DNA from: Symbiodinium natans
Taxonomy: Eukaryota; Sar; Dinophyceae; Suessiales; Symbiodiniaceae
Length of the DNA: 64,000 nucleotides
NCBI GenBank assembly: GCA_905221605.1
Contig: CAJNDS010002198.1
Span: forward strand, 149,001 to 213,000
Direction: 5' to 3'
Both the position numbers and the translations under genes were made by a program. This document shows, piece by piece, positions 51,990 to 62,820 of the stretch. Position 1 is the first letter of the stretch; the number at the start of each line of letters is the position of its first letter. The notes beneath the pieces were generated by a model. That model was given only the letters and a program-made list of their open reading frames with translations, had not been told where the DNA came from and did no database searches.

Positions 51990-53068
51990 CTAAACCTTAC
52001 ACCCTAAACCCTGAACCCTAAACCCTAAACCCTAAACCCTGAACCCTGAACCCTAAACCCTAAAACCTCAACCCTGGGGGTTCAGGGGGCTTAGGCTACG
52101 GGTGGCTTCGAGCGTTGATTTCTTTTCTGGGTTTAGGGTTCAGGGTTGAGGGTTTAGGGTTTTAGATGCGAGGCGCCGTTTGGCCTTCGAGGGTTTAGGG
52201 CTTACAGGGTTGATGAGGGTTTATGTAGAGTTGGTGTACGGTTTATGTAGGTTTATATGGTTTTATTTACGTAGGTTTTATGTAAGCTTTTATGTAGGGC
52301 TTCATGTAGGGCCCATGTCAGGCTTACAGCGGCTTATAGTGTTTGCAGTGTTTTCAGGGCTTATAGTGTTGAAAAGGGGTTGTAGGCTTTAGGGTTTGAA
52401 CGGGCCGCTCTTTGGGGGAAAATTCTTGGGCGCTTTTACAGTGGGATCAGAGTCTATGAAGAGCTTTGTGGGTTTAGGGTTCAGGTGTTTCGGCTTTAGG
52501 GAGGGCCCGTGATCTCGCAGAAAACCCCGAACAAGGGACGAAGTCAGGGGAACAAAGAGCTGCGACCCCGTATTCCTTTTGGGGTTGCTTCTCTAAGGCG
52601 GCCCCTAATTATTCGGATACCCCCCCCCCCCCCCCAAAAAAAGGGACCCCATACTTTCGAGAATTGTTTCACATTAACATCCGTACAAACCGCGCATAAG
52701 GTGAATCGAGCCAACCGAGCATCCCCGTTCTAGTCTGACTTATAGAAGGTGCCTAGATTAAGTCACGACTTTTCTGGAGGTCCCTATACTAACCCCCTAA
52801 ACCCTGAATCCTGGCTAGGGATTCAGGGTTTAGGGTTTAAGGGTTTTAGAGGTTTAGGGTTTTGGGGTATTAGGGTTTTAGGGTGTTCTGGTTGTTTATA
52901 GCTCACGGCCTTTGGCCTTTGGCTTTAGGGGGGTGATTTGCGGATCTAGGGCTTGAGGTTATACTGATGCTAGCTCTTGGCGCAGGGAATTAGGTACCTC
53001 ACGTCGCAATAAATAACCGTTTAGGGGATTGCACAGGAGCCGGAACGACGACGACACTGGATCCGCCC
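51990..53068. other. no supported gene
   Basis: Degenerate G-rich repeats, a run of TTTATGTAGG words (52200-52320) and a C14A7 tract (52621-52641). A relative of the AGGGGCC element may lie at 52590-52650. Confidence 0.35.
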
Positions 53069-53356
53069 TAACCCCTAAACCCCTAAACCCCTAAACCCCT
53101 AAACCCCTAAACCCCTAAACCCCTAAAGCCCTAAAGCCCTAAAGCCCTAAAGCCCTAAAGCCCTAAAGCCCTAAAGCCCTAAAGCCCTAAAGCCCTAAAG
53201 CACTAAAGCCCTAAAGCCCTAAAGCCCCTAAACCCCTAAACCCCTAAACCTCTAAACCTCTAAACCCCAAACCCCAAACCACAAACCCTGAACCCTAAAC
53301 CCTAAACCCTAAACCCCAAACCCTAAACCCTAAACCCTAAACCCTGAACCCTGAAC
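53069..53356 (-). repeat. CCCCTAAA then (CCCTAAAG)n array
   Basis: Seven CCCCTAAA octamers, then fourteen CCCTAAAG octamers (53124-53228), then heptamers. Variants occur in blocks. Confidence 0.95.
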
Positions 53357-53827
53357 CCTTTTGGTTCGTACCAAAAAGCTGTTGCAATCCGGGTCCGCTC
53401 GCCCTTAGGGCTCATCACTGGGATCCTTTGTCCTAGTGGGAGTCTCCAAGAATTAGGGTCCCCGCTCTCGCCCTAAACCCTAAACCCTAAACCCTAAACC
53501 CTAAACCCTAAACCCTAAACCCTAAACCCTAAACCCTAAACCCTAAACCCTAAACCCTAAACCCTAACCCCGACACCCTAAACCTTAATAAGGAGCCCTC
53601 CAAATTTGGAACCCTAACGCTTCGAAAGACCCCTGGCGTGAAACGTCGCCTTCGTAATGTGGCCCTGGCTTGTTAAAGCCATTGGTTGGGGCTTAGGAGT
53701 TTGGAGTTTAGGGTTTAGGCAGGGTTTCGGGTTTAGGGCTTAGGAGTTTGGGGTTTAGTTTCCTGCTCCTTTGGGTTTAGGGTTTGGGGTTTGGGGTTTA
53801 GGGTTGAAGATCTTAGGGTAGTGGGAT

Positions 53828-53935
53828 GGTCCCCTCATGTGGAACCCTTATATGCCCCTTACGTGCCCAAAACAGGGCCCATACTTCAGAAGCCTTTAAA
53901 GAAAGTAAGAGACGATACTCAGGGACCATGCAACT
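53828..53935. mobile_element. MITE-like element (ATGGTCCC ends)
   Basis: ATGGTCCCCTCATGTGGAAC at the left and ...ACTCAGGGACCAT at the right. It shares GGGCCCATACTTCAGAAGCC with 42212-42281. Confidence 0.6.
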
Positions 53936-54340
53936 TGAGAAGAGGGGAAGAGCCTAAACCCTAAACCCTAAACCCGTTAAATGAAAGATCCGATGGCTTA
54001 AAAGGGGAGCATGGGGACCGCTGGACAGCCCCAAGTGTGAGTCCTAAACCCAACACCTTCAACCTTGGAGGTTTAGGGTTTAGGGTTTAGGGTTTAGGGT
54101 TTAGGGTTTAGGGTTTAGGGTTTAGGGTTTAGGGTTTAGGGTTTAGGGTCTAGGGTTTAGGGTTTAGGGTTTAGGTTTTAAGGTTTGGGGTTTAAGTTTA
54201 AGGTTTGGGGTTTAGGGTTCAGGGCAGCCCTGAGGGTGCCGGGTGTAGGGCCTGTCATGACCTTATGCGGTTTGCGGTTTAGGGTCTAGGGTAAGGCACT
54301 TATGATCCATGAACCTTCCGGTACCAGGATTCACCCAATC

Positions 54341-54364
54341 GGGGGGGGGGGGGGGGGGGGGGGG
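54341..54364 (+). repeat. G24 tract
   Basis: Twenty-four consecutive G. Confidence 0.98.
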
Positions 54365-54530
54365 CAGGGTTGGGGGTAGGGTTTCAGGCTCAAGGACAGC
54401 CCACATTCGGACTCTCTGCTCGGCACGCAGTGAGAGGTCTGCCGATGGCTAGACCTTCAGCTGAAAATTACAAGGCTGGGAGCCCTTGAACCCCAAGACG
54501 CCCAAGCCCTATAAAGACTCCTAGGCACAG

Positions 54531-54618
54531 CCTATTGCGTGGCAAGATTTCGGCGGGACAAGAGCTTCTTAAAACGGTCCTCAGAGAAGCTTACACCTCT
54601 CAATTGTCGAGGATCTGA
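54531..54618 (+). CDS. possible terminal exon
   Basis: After AG at 54529-54530 the plus frame reads LLRGKISAGQELLKTVLREA then YTSQLSRI and TGA (54616-54618). It is helical and protein-like. Two other frames over the same bases are longer (to 54763) but run into CCCCAAA repeats. Confidence 0.33.
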
Positions 54619-55303
54619 ACAAAGGATCGAAGCTCGGCTCGGTTGGCGAAATTTTGGTTCACCCCGGTGCCACGGAATGTGGCCTGCAGGGGCGGCAGGC
54701 AGAAAGCACCCCAAACCCCAAACCCCAAACCCCAAACCCCAAACCCCAAACCCCAAACCCTAAACCCTAAAGCCCAAACCCTAAACCCCAAGCCCCAAAC
54801 CCCAAACCCTAAACCCTAAACCCTAAACCCCAAACCCTAAACCACTGAACCAGAGCTCGGGACTGAAAAGCGGCCAGCCCACGACCAGGGGGTTAGGGCT
54901 CAAGCGATACACTATAAATATAACTTTAAATTGGAGAGTTTGATTTTGGGGGGTAAGGGGGTGGGGGGTAAGATTGGGGGGAAGAGATTCTAGGGTTTAG
55001 GGTGTGGAGCTTCCTGCTTTGGGGTTTGGGGTTTAGCGCTTACAGAGGCTAGCGGTGAAGCGCAGGACTTGAAAATTTGGCCGCATTAATGTCTCTAAAC
55101 GCTAAACCCCCAAAATCCCAACCCCAAACCCGCCCCAAACCCACCTGGCACTAAAAACCCCCAAACCCTAAACCCCAAACCCTAAACCCCCAGCCTTGAA
55201 AATTCGCAGGTTCGAAGGGAGGTAATCGTGGAGGGCGCGGATGCCTGGAGAGTACAGCCTGCAGCTCACTGGGCTGAGGGTTTATGGTTTCTCTTTGTTT
55301 CAA

Positions 55304-55325
55304 TTATATATATATATATATATAT

Positions 55326-55356
<31 letters not shown>

Positions 55357-55370
55357 TGTATTTATTTTAT

Positions 55371-55404
<34 letters not shown>

Positions 55405-55427
55405 CTTTTTTTTTTTGGGGGGGGGGA
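55304..55427 (+). repeat. TA / TTTA microsatellite with T and G tracts
   Basis: (TA)n, (TTTA)n, (TA)n, then T11 and G10. Confidence 0.97.
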
Positions 55428-55924
55428 GGGGTTGGGGGGATTATGGGAGTTTGTTGGTGAAATAGAAGGTTTTTTCGAGGGTTTGGGATTTAGAGGTTTT
55501 TATGAGGGTTTTTACAGGGTGTAGGGTGTTGGGGTTTGGGGTTGAGAGTTTTAGGGTTTGGGGTTTAGGGTTGAAGGTTCAGGGTTCGGAGGCTCGGGGT
55601 GTGGGGTTTGTGTGTTAGGGCTTTAGGGCTTGGGGTTCAGGGTTTAAGGTTTAGTGGTTTTGGGGTTTAGGATTTGAAGCTTAGGTTATAGGGGCTCAGG
55701 GCTTACGGTTTGGGGTTTGGGGGGTAGGTTTGGAACCTGAGGTTCAGAGCTTTTAGCCGGAACTTTGGATGAAGAAGTTAGCATAAGATGGGTTCGGGCT
55801 TAAGGCTTAGGGGGTTGGCTGGCAGCTCACTGGGCTTGTGTGGTTGAAGCACTAGGGTTTATTTTTTGTGTGTGTGTGCGAAGTCGTCAAAGGAGGAGTG
55901 GCATGGGCCAGCCTGCTTTATTCA

Positions 55925-56205
55925 AAAAAATGATGATCTGTCTCCGTCACAACAGCCCCAGAGCAACGGCAAAGCTGCCTTCTTCGCTGCGGATGTCAGA
56001 TTCCTGCCGTCGCTCCGATCACAACCGTATTCCGTTGGTGAGAGACTCTGCTTCGTCCCGGAGCTTGGAGCGTTCGTGTCCAAGCAGACGGTACAAATGC
56101 GCCCCGCTTCTCTGTGTAGCTCCGGGGCACTCTGCACATGGAGAGGAAGCCCCATTGTCGCAGCCTGCAATCACCTGCGCATGATGTTCCCGTCGCCTGG
56201 ACTTC
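55925..56205 (-). pseudogene. decayed coding fragment with coiled-coil segment
   Basis: A 280-bp island without repeats. One minus frame reads LYRLLGHERSKLRDEAESLT, NGIRL, stop, SERRQESDIRSEEGSFAVAL, GLL, stop, RRQ. The E/R/K/L spacing suggests a coiled coil continuing through two TGA codons. Upstream in the frame are paired cysteines (GCDNGASSPCAECPGATQ). Three other frames are also open for 75-117 codons, so the choice is by composition only. TGA at these places could come from CGA decay or from exon borders. Confidence 0.33.
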
Positions 56206-56244
56206 AGGAAGTTGAGTAGGACCCATACCCTCGTGGAGTTCAGC

Positions 56245-56483
56245 CTAGGGTTGAGGGTTGAGGGTTCAGGGTTCAGGGTTTAGGGTTCAGGGTTCAGGGT
56301 TCAGGGTTCAGGGTTCAGGTTCAGGGTTCAGGGTTCAGGGTTCAGGGTTCAGGGTTCAGGGTTTAGGGTTTAGGGTTTAGGGTTTAGGGTTTAGGGTTTA
56401 GGGTTTAGGGTTTAGGGTTTAGGGTTTAGGGTTTAGGGTTTAGGGTTTAGGGTTTAGGGTTTAGGGTTTAGGGTTTAGGGTTT
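56245..56483 (+). repeat. TTCAGGG block then TTTAGGG block
   Basis: About 14 TTCAGGG units (56260-56365) followed by about 17 TTTAGGG units. Variants are segregated in blocks. Confidence 0.95.
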
Positions 56484-56849
56484 GACCATTTTGGGATTCT
56501 TTTTCAGGCAGCCGGGCCCTGTCTTCAGAGCTTCAGGGAGTAGGGACTCCAGGTCTCACGCCCTGAACCCTAAACTCCCTAAACCCTATAGCCCAAATCT
56601 TCAACCTTAAACCCTAAACCCTCTACCTTCAGCCCTGAACCCTAAACCCTAAACCCTAAACCCTAAATCCTAAACCCTAAACCCTAAACCCTGCTAAACC
56701 CTAAGCCCGAAACACTGACGTGTTCAAGTGATGGGCCCGAAAACCCGGAGAAGCCCTGGAGGCCCGGTTTCGGCACTTCTCCCACAGCTAGGGATTTGAA
56801 CTTGGGGTTGCCGATATGAAGCCCTACTAAAGCATTTAGCAGGTAACCC

Positions 56850-57066
56850 CCAAACCCTAAACCCCCAACCCCTAAACCCCGAAACCCTAAACCCCTAAAC
56901 CCCTAAACCCCTAAACCCCTAAACCCCTAAACCCCTAAACCCCTAAACCCCTAAACCCCTAAACCCTAAACCCCTAAACCCCTAAACCCCTAAACCCCTA
57001 AACCCCTAAACCCCCAAACCCCTAAACCCCTAAACCCCTAAACCCCCAAACCCTAAACCCTAAACA
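56850..57066 (-). repeat. (CCCCTAAA)n array
   Basis: About 20 octamers, ending CCCTAAAC directly against the half-element at 57062-57095. Confidence 0.95.
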
Positions 57067-57095
57067 AACGGGAATAAGGGCACAACTGGGCATCC
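57062..57095. mobile_element. right half of the CTTGGTAGCCCAG family
   Basis: GGGAATAAGGGCACAACTGG then GCATC equals the right half of the 24072-24186 element (GGGAATAAGGGCACTACTGG). It starts at a CCCTAAA array instead of a left half. Confidence 0.65.
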
Positions 57096-58202
57096 GCAAT
57101 TAAGGTTTTTAGGACTTAGGGGCCAGAAACCCAAAGCCCCACCACTGTGCACCCTTTATAACTGAGGGGGTTTGCGGGTGTTCTAAACCCCACCTCAACC
57201 CGGAACACTGAACCCTAAACCACACCTTAAAAACCCGAAAAACACCCAACACTACCGGCCCCCTTGGCCTTTCACACCCCGCGAAGTGCAACTCCAGCTC
57301 CTCGTGCCACGCTTCAGGGCTCTATTTCGGGGCTACTCGGGCATATGGGGATGCCCTTGACCGGGCCTATGGAGCCCTGAACCCTAAACCCCAAACCCTA
57401 AACCCTAAACCCCAAACCCTAAACCCCTAAGGCCCAGGCATACAGCACCCTGCAACAGCTGGGGCATCTTTCTGACTTTTGCGCGTCATGACGACTCGTT
57501 GGTGAGCCTACAAAAATGAACTCCTGTGATTCCCACTTCTGTCAAGGGCTTGAGTGGTACCAAGCAGTCCTTATAGCCGGTTTTAGGATTTAGGCTTTAG
57601 GGTTTAGGGTTTAGGAATTAGGGGTTTAGGGTGTAGGGCTGCCATATACCCTAAACCCGAAACCAGTCCTTACTTGTGAGAAGGGGTGGCCTCTAGCCCC
57701 GCAGTCCTGACAGAGTCGGCAGGAAGTACTAACCGCTTCGTGTGGCTTTTTGTTGCAGGCATAGCGTCTAGAGGTTTATAGGGTTTAGGGTTTAGGGTTT
57801 CGGGTTTAGGGTTTAGGGTCTAGGGTCTAGGGTTTAGGGTCTAGGGTTTAGGGTTTAGGGTAAGCCCCCCCCCCCCCCCCGCCGCCCCCTTCGCCACGAC
57901 GCTCCTCGAGCCCGGCGGGAAGGCTGGAAGCCAACACCTGCTTGCTTGGAGCTTCATCGGCAGTTCAGGGTTTGCTTTCTTTTTGGTTTAGGGCTTAGGG
58001 TTTAGGATTTAGGGTTTAGGGTGTAGGGTTTAGGGTTTAGGGGTTTAGGGTTCAGGAGTAGGGTGTTTACTTGTCGGTTTGCTCGTTGGTGTGGGGTTCT
58101 ATTGTTGGGACGAGGGTTTTTTGGGGTGTTGGAGGAGGGCTAGCGCAAGGAGCACTATGTTCCAGTTAGCTACAGCCGTTGCTTGTTTGCTTTTTGATGA
58201 TA

Positions 58203-58419
58203 ACCCTAGACCCTAGAGCCTAAAGCCTAAAGCCTAAAGCCTGAAGCCTGAAGCCTGAAGCCTGAAGCCTCAAGCCTCAAGCCTAAAGCCTAAAGCCTAA
58301 AGCCTAAAGCCTAGAGCCTAAAGCCTAAAGCCTAAAGCCTAAAGCCTAAAGCCTAAAGCCTAAAGCCTAAAGCCTAAAGCCTAAAGCCTAAAGCCTAAAG
58401 CCTAAAGCCTAAAGCCTAA
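58203..58419 (-). repeat. (CCTAAAG)n array
   Basis: About 30 units of AGCCTAA, a one-base variant of the heptamer, with a small block of AGCCTGA/AGCCTCA at 58238-58270. Confidence 0.97.
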
Positions 58420-58420
58420 C

Positions 58421-58915
58421 TTGATCATGTGGCCCCACGGACCTGCAAGTTGCACACGAACCTGCTATGGCTTGTCTTTTCGGCTACTTGGGTCTAGGCT
58501 TTGGACCTACTACAGCTTGTGCTTGGGTTTAGGGCTTGGGGTTGGGGCTTTGGCCAAACAAACGTCACTAGAGGACTCAAACCTGGGCTTGGTGTTGGGC
58601 TCCGCTTGGAGTAGCTCATCAAAGTATGGCTACAATGACCCCAACACGAAGGGCATGATGTGGCAGGCTACCCTTCTTATCACCCCAGCTATCCATACTG
58701 CGCTGGAAGCTATTTTTGCTTCATCTTCCCTTGGGCCCGTAAGCAAAGAAGAGGACTCCGCAGGAGACCTTCTCCCAAAGCGCCTCCCCTCCCGTGCCCC
58801 GCTACCAGGCCTACCATACCACGAGGAAATGCGCCTTTTTAAAGGTGTGGAGTTTCGGGATCGTTTAGGGTTGACATTAAGCCCAAGTTGCAGCCAGTCA
58901 AACTCGAAGCCCTAA
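58421..58915 (+). CDS. 164-codon frame, unknown
   Basis: Open plus frame (TTG or ATG near its start) reading through a degenerate GGGTTTAGGGCTTGGGG stretch, then YGYNDPNTKGMMWQATLLIT and LGPVSKEEDSAGDLLPKRLP, to TAA at 58913-58915. The second half (58590-58850) is free of repeats and protein-like. No domain is recognised. Confidence 0.3.
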   Translation: MIMWPHGPASCTRTCYGLSFRLLGSRLWTYYSLCLGLGLGVGALAKQTSLEDSNLGLVLGSAWSSSSKYGYNDPNTKGMMWQATLLITPAIHTALEAIFASSSLGPVSKEEDSAGDLLPKRLPSRAPLPGLPYHEEMRLFKGVEFRDRLGLTLSPSCSQSNSKP

Positions 58916-58930
58916 GCAAGCCCTGAACAC

Positions 58931-59013
58931 CCTCAAGAAAGTGGCCTGCAGGCCCGCGTCCGTGAGGTTCTCGCAACCGACGAAGTCCAGGTACAGGTTC
59001 TTCAGCAGCGGGC
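58931..59013 (-). CDS. cysteine-containing leucine-rich repeat exon
   Basis: The minus-strand acceptor CAGTCTGCTTAG (AG at 59015-59014) and donor TTGAGG|GTGTTC (GT at 58930-58929) enclose 83 nt encoding PLLKNLYLDFVGCENLTDAG then LQATFLR. L..L.LDF.GC..LTDAGL is the cysteine-containing LRR (AMN1/GRR1-type) consensus, found in F-box and other ligase adaptors and in large protist families. It probably belongs with 61262-61371. Confidence 0.65.
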
Positions 59014-59096
59014 CTAAGCAGACTGTTGGTTCGTAGGGAAAGAACCCCAAGCCCTAAACCCTAAACCCTAAACCCTAAACCCTAAACCCTAAAGGG

Positions 59097-59160
59097 GGGA
59101 ATGAGGTTCCCTACATAATCCTATAAAGGGTATATATCGGGCCCTGGTTCCCTCATTCCC
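59097..59160. mobile_element. 64-bp MITE-like element (GGGAATGAGG ends), copy 2
   Basis: GGGAATGAGGTTCCCTACAT ... GGTTCCCTCATTCCC, matching 25759-25825. It begins immediately after a CCCTAAA array. Confidence 0.78.
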
Positions 59161-59286
59161 TGCTAACCAACAGTAAGCAAGAGGAAACCACCCTAAACCC
59201 TAAACCCTAAACCTAAAACCCCTAAACCCTAAACCCTAAACCCTAAACCCTAAACCCTAAACCCTAAACCCTAAACCCTAAACCCG

Positions 59287-59400
59287 ATGACAACATTTTA
59301 CGGGCGAGGCCGAAGCCCAAGGGTTGATTGCGTAAGGGGGCATGGAGGTTTCAGGAATCTGGGCTCCTTGAAGCTACTGGGCAGCTCGAGCACCGAAGTG
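59287..59400 (-). CDS. exon-like island, unknown
   Basis: The minus frame reads STSVLELPSSFKEPRFLKPP then CPLTQSTLGLRPRP. It lies between CCCTAAA (left) and TTTAGGG (right). Splice sites are not fixed. Confidence 0.28.
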
Positions 59401-60065
59401 CTAGGGTTTAGGGTTTAGGGTTTAGGGTTTAGGGTTTGGGGTTTGGGGTTTGGGGTTTGGGGTTTGGGGTTTGGGGTTTGGGGTTTGGGGTTTAGGGTTT
59501 AAGATTTAGGGTTTAGGGCTTAGGGCTCAGGCCCTCCAATTCTATCCTAGAACCCTGACAACCCTGCGCCATGGACTGCAGCTGAGGAGCTCAGCGAGGA
59601 GGCCAGCGTTCGAAGCGACACCTCGCTGGTACTATTTTCAGGGTAAATACATGGGCCCTTAATCGGTTTAGGGTCTAGGGTCTAGAGTCTAGGGTCTAGG
59701 GTCTAGGGTCTAGGGTTTAAGGTTTAGGGTTTAGGGTTTAGGGTTTAGGGTTTAGGGTTTAGGGTTTAGGGCTTAGGGTTTAGGGCTTAGGGTTTAGGGC
59801 TACTATTTGCTTAATAAGAACCCCAACAGAAAAAAAGTAATAATCCTTAGATTACCCTTAATGAGGAAGAATAGTTTTTATTTCTTGGAGGTTCCTAAGC
59901 AATTTGTAGATTTTAAGGGTCGTTACATGGGCCCTGAATATGGTCACTAGCCTCCTTTGAAGGGTTCTGATGTCTGGGAGCTTCGTTTGTGTAGGGTGTA
60001 CAACTAAGGGGTACATAAGGTTTCTAAGGGCCCATACTCGGAGACCATGTAACTACCCCTAGACT

Positions 60066-60160
60066 ATAGGGGCGAGGAAGAAGTAGAATAGGGTTTCGGG
60101 GGGTAGTTATAGCACACTTACACAGGGGCCACAAGGAAATACGACTAGTAATAATTCCGA
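60066..60160. mobile_element. MITE-like element (AGGGGCC family)
   Basis: AGTAGAATAGGGTTTCGGGG ... CAGGGGCCACAAGGAAATAC ... TAATAATTCCGA; a diverged relative of 35134-35233. Confidence 0.5.
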
Positions 60161-61002
60161 TGGGGGCTTAGGGTTGAGGCTTTCCCTAAAGCCTAACCCC
60201 CTGTTCCCTAAACTCATGTTCCCTAAACCCTCTAAACTCTAAACACTGAACCCTCTAAACCCTGAACCGACTCAACCCTGAAACCCTCTAAACCCTGCCT
60301 GAACCCTCCAAACCCTCAGTCTCACAGTGAGCCGAAGGCTTACAATGGTTTAGGGCTTAGAGGTCTAGAGTGTTTAGGGGGCGGATGAACTAGGGTGTTT
60401 AGGGGGTTTAGAGGGTTCAGAGGGTGTAGAGGGTTGTTGCTTTGAGGTGTATGCTTATTACACATGAGGGCGCCTGATCACACGAATCTGCGTTTCACTC
60501 TGACCCTAAACCCTAAACCCTAAACCCTAAACCCTAAACCCTAAACCCTAAACCCTAAACCCTAAACCCTAAACCTTCGGTTTCAAGGCTTGCTAAGCCC
60601 CAAGCCCTCAGCGCTTAGCCCAAACCCTAAGCCCTAAACCCTCAGCCGCTGCTGCCGGAAGAGCAGACCCCTAGCCCTAAACCTTGAACCCTGAACCCAC
60701 AACCCGAAAAACCCTAAACAATGTAAAACCCGAAACACTCTGAAACTCTAAACCATATAAAAACCCTCAACCCTGCAAAGCCTCAGCTCTAGACCCCTAA
60801 ACCCTCAACCCCTAGAAGCCCGAGCTTGAAGCCCCGAAGCCCGAAAGATCCCTCAAACCTTAAAACCCTAAACCTCAAAAAAGCAAAAACCTGACCTGCA
60901 ACTTAAGCCCTAAACCCTAAAAACACCAAACTTCCTCCCCCCCCCCCCACCCCTCCAAAAAAAGGCCGCAAGACCCCCCCCCCATCCAAAAAAATTATTT
61001 AA

Positions 61003-61040
61003 AAAAAAAAAAAAAACACACACACACACACACACACACA
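61003..61040 (+). repeat. A-tract and (CA)n microsatellite
   Basis: About 16 A then 12 CA units. Confidence 0.97.
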
Positions 61041-61085
61041 AAAGCAATAACCTAAACTGTAAACTTAAACCCCACACCCCAAAAG

Positions 61086-61268
61086 CCTAATTCTCTCCCC
61101 CTCTTCCAAACCCCAAACCCTAAACCCTAAACCCTGAACCCTGAACCCTGAATCCTAAACCCCAAACCCCAAACCCCAAACCCCAAACCCCAAACCCCCA
61201 AACCCCAAACCCCAAACCCCAAACCCCCAAACCCCCAAACCCCAAACCCTAAACCCTAAACCCTGAAC
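61086..61268 (-). repeat. (CCCCAAA)n block
   Basis: Thirteen or so CCCCAAA units (61158-61245) flanked by CCCTAAA. It abuts the LRR exon at 61262. Confidence 0.95.
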
Positions 61269-61371
61269 CGTGGCTCAAAGGCGTTCGAGGCTGTTGCTGG
61301 CGGAGGAGCATCAGTGAGGCGAGTGCAGCCCTCGAAGCTCAATTTCAGCTTCACGAGGTTCGGCGGGAAAC
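61262..61371 (-). CDS. cysteine-containing leucine-rich repeat exon
   Basis: The minus strand has AG at 61373-61372 and donor TTCAGG|GTTTAG (GT at 61261-61260) around 110 nt reading FPPNLVKLKLSFEGCTRLTD then APPPATASNAFEP. PNLVKLKLSFEGC..LTDA repeats the LRR pattern of 58931-59013. The second half is Pro/Ala-rich and may be spacer or mis-bordered. The donor is again the telomere repeat. CCCCAAA left, TTTAGGG array (61424-61516) right. Confidence 0.6.
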
Positions 61372-61423
61372 CTCCGGTGTGATGGTTTTTGTTTGGGGTT
61401 GGGGTCTAAGGTTATGGGGTCTA

Positions 61424-61562
61424 TAGGGTTTAGGGTTTAGGGTTTAGGGTTTAGGGTTTAGGGTTTAGGGTTTAGGGTTTAGGGTTTAGGGTTTAGGGTT
61501 TAGGGTTTAGGGTTTAGGGGTTAGGGGTTAGGGGTTAGGGGTTAGGGGTTAGGGGTTAGGGT
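61424..61562 (+). repeat. TTTAGGG then (GGGGTTA)n array
   Basis: Fourteen heptamers, then six GGGGTTA variants. Confidence 0.96.
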
Positions 61563-61601
61563 GCCTTTGTTGGCATTCGGTTTCGGGGGCGGGGAGTTTC
61601 G

Positions 61602-62664
61602 GGCCTCCTTCCCTCCTTCCCTCCTTCCCTCCTTCCCTCCTTCCCTCCTTCCCTCCTTCCCTCCTTCCCTCCTTCCCTCCTTCCCTCCTTCCCTCCTTCC
61701 CTCCTTCCCTCCTTCCCTCCTTCCCTCCTTCCCTCCTTCCCTCCTTCCCTCCTTCCCTCCTTTCCCTCCTTCCCTCCTTCCCTCCTTCCCTCCTTCCCTC
61801 CTTCCCTCCTTCCCTCCTTCCCTCCTTCCCTCCTTCCCTCCTTCCCTCCTTCCCTCCTTCCCTCCTTCCCTCCTTCCCTCCTTCCCTCCTTCCCTCCTTC
61901 CCTCCTTCCCTCCTTCCCTCCTTCCCTCCTTCCCTCCTTCCCTCCTTCCCTCCTTCCCTCCTTCCCTCCTTCCCTCCTTCCCTCCTTCCCATCTTCCTAC
62001 TTTCCCATCCTTCCCGCCCCCATTCCCTCCTCCCGTCGCTTCCCCCCATCCTTCCTCCCTGCCCTCCTTCCCTCCCTTCCCTCCTTCCCTCCTTCCCTCC
62101 TTCCCTCCTTCCCTCCTTCCCTCCTTCCCTCCTTCCCTCCTTCCCTCCTTCCCTCCTTCCCTCCTTCCCTCCTCCCCTCCTTCCCTCCTTCCCTCCTTCC
62201 CTCCTTCCCTCCTTCCCTCCTTCCCTCCTTCCCTCCTTCCCTCCTTCCCTCCTTCCCTCCTTCCCTCCTTCCCTCCTTCCCTCCTTCCCTCCTTCCCTCC
62301 TTCCCGCCTTCCCTCCTTCCCTCCTTCCCTCCTTCCCTCCTTCCCTCCTTCCCCTTCCCTCCTTTCCCTCCTTCCCTCCTTCCCTCCTTCCCTCCTTCCC
62401 TCCTTCCCTCCTTCCCTCCTTCCCTCCTTCCCTCCTTCCCTCCTTCCCTCCTTCCCTCCTTCCCTCCTTCCCTCCTTCCCTCCTTCCCTCCTTCCCTCCT
62501 TCCCTCCTTCCCTCCTTCCCTCCTTCCCTCCTTCCCTCCTTCCCTCCTTCCCTCCTTCCCTCCTTCCCTCCTTCCCTCCTTCCCTCCTCCCTCCGTCCCT
62601 CCGTCTCTCCGTCCCTCCTTCCCTCCCCTCCCTCCTTCCTCCCTCCCTCCTTCCCTCCCTTCTT
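61602..62664 (+). repeat. (CCTTCCCT)n array, ~1.06 kb
   Basis: About 130 octamers with brief interruptions at 61760, 61985-62060, 62170, 62305 and 62350, and a decayed right end. Long frames on both strands (up to 446 codons, Gly-Lys-Glu-Arg; 374 codons, Pro-Ser-Phe-Leu) exist only because three octamers equal eight codons. Confidence 0.98.
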
Positions 62665-62820
62665 TACATCTACCTTAGGAAATGACTTGGGGTTGTATAA
62701 AAACCCCGTTATAAATCTATTCATCCGTTCTAGGGTTATAGTTTTTTTTATTATCGTTTTACAGGGTTTTGTGGAACAACCTACAACTTCATGCCTTAGA
62801 ACCGATAACTTCGTTGATTG

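Noticed and set aside
56765-56830. tRNA-like stretch on the minus strand (AGTTCAAATCC word)
   Set aside because: The T-stem does not pair and no D-arm or anticodon arm can be drawn.
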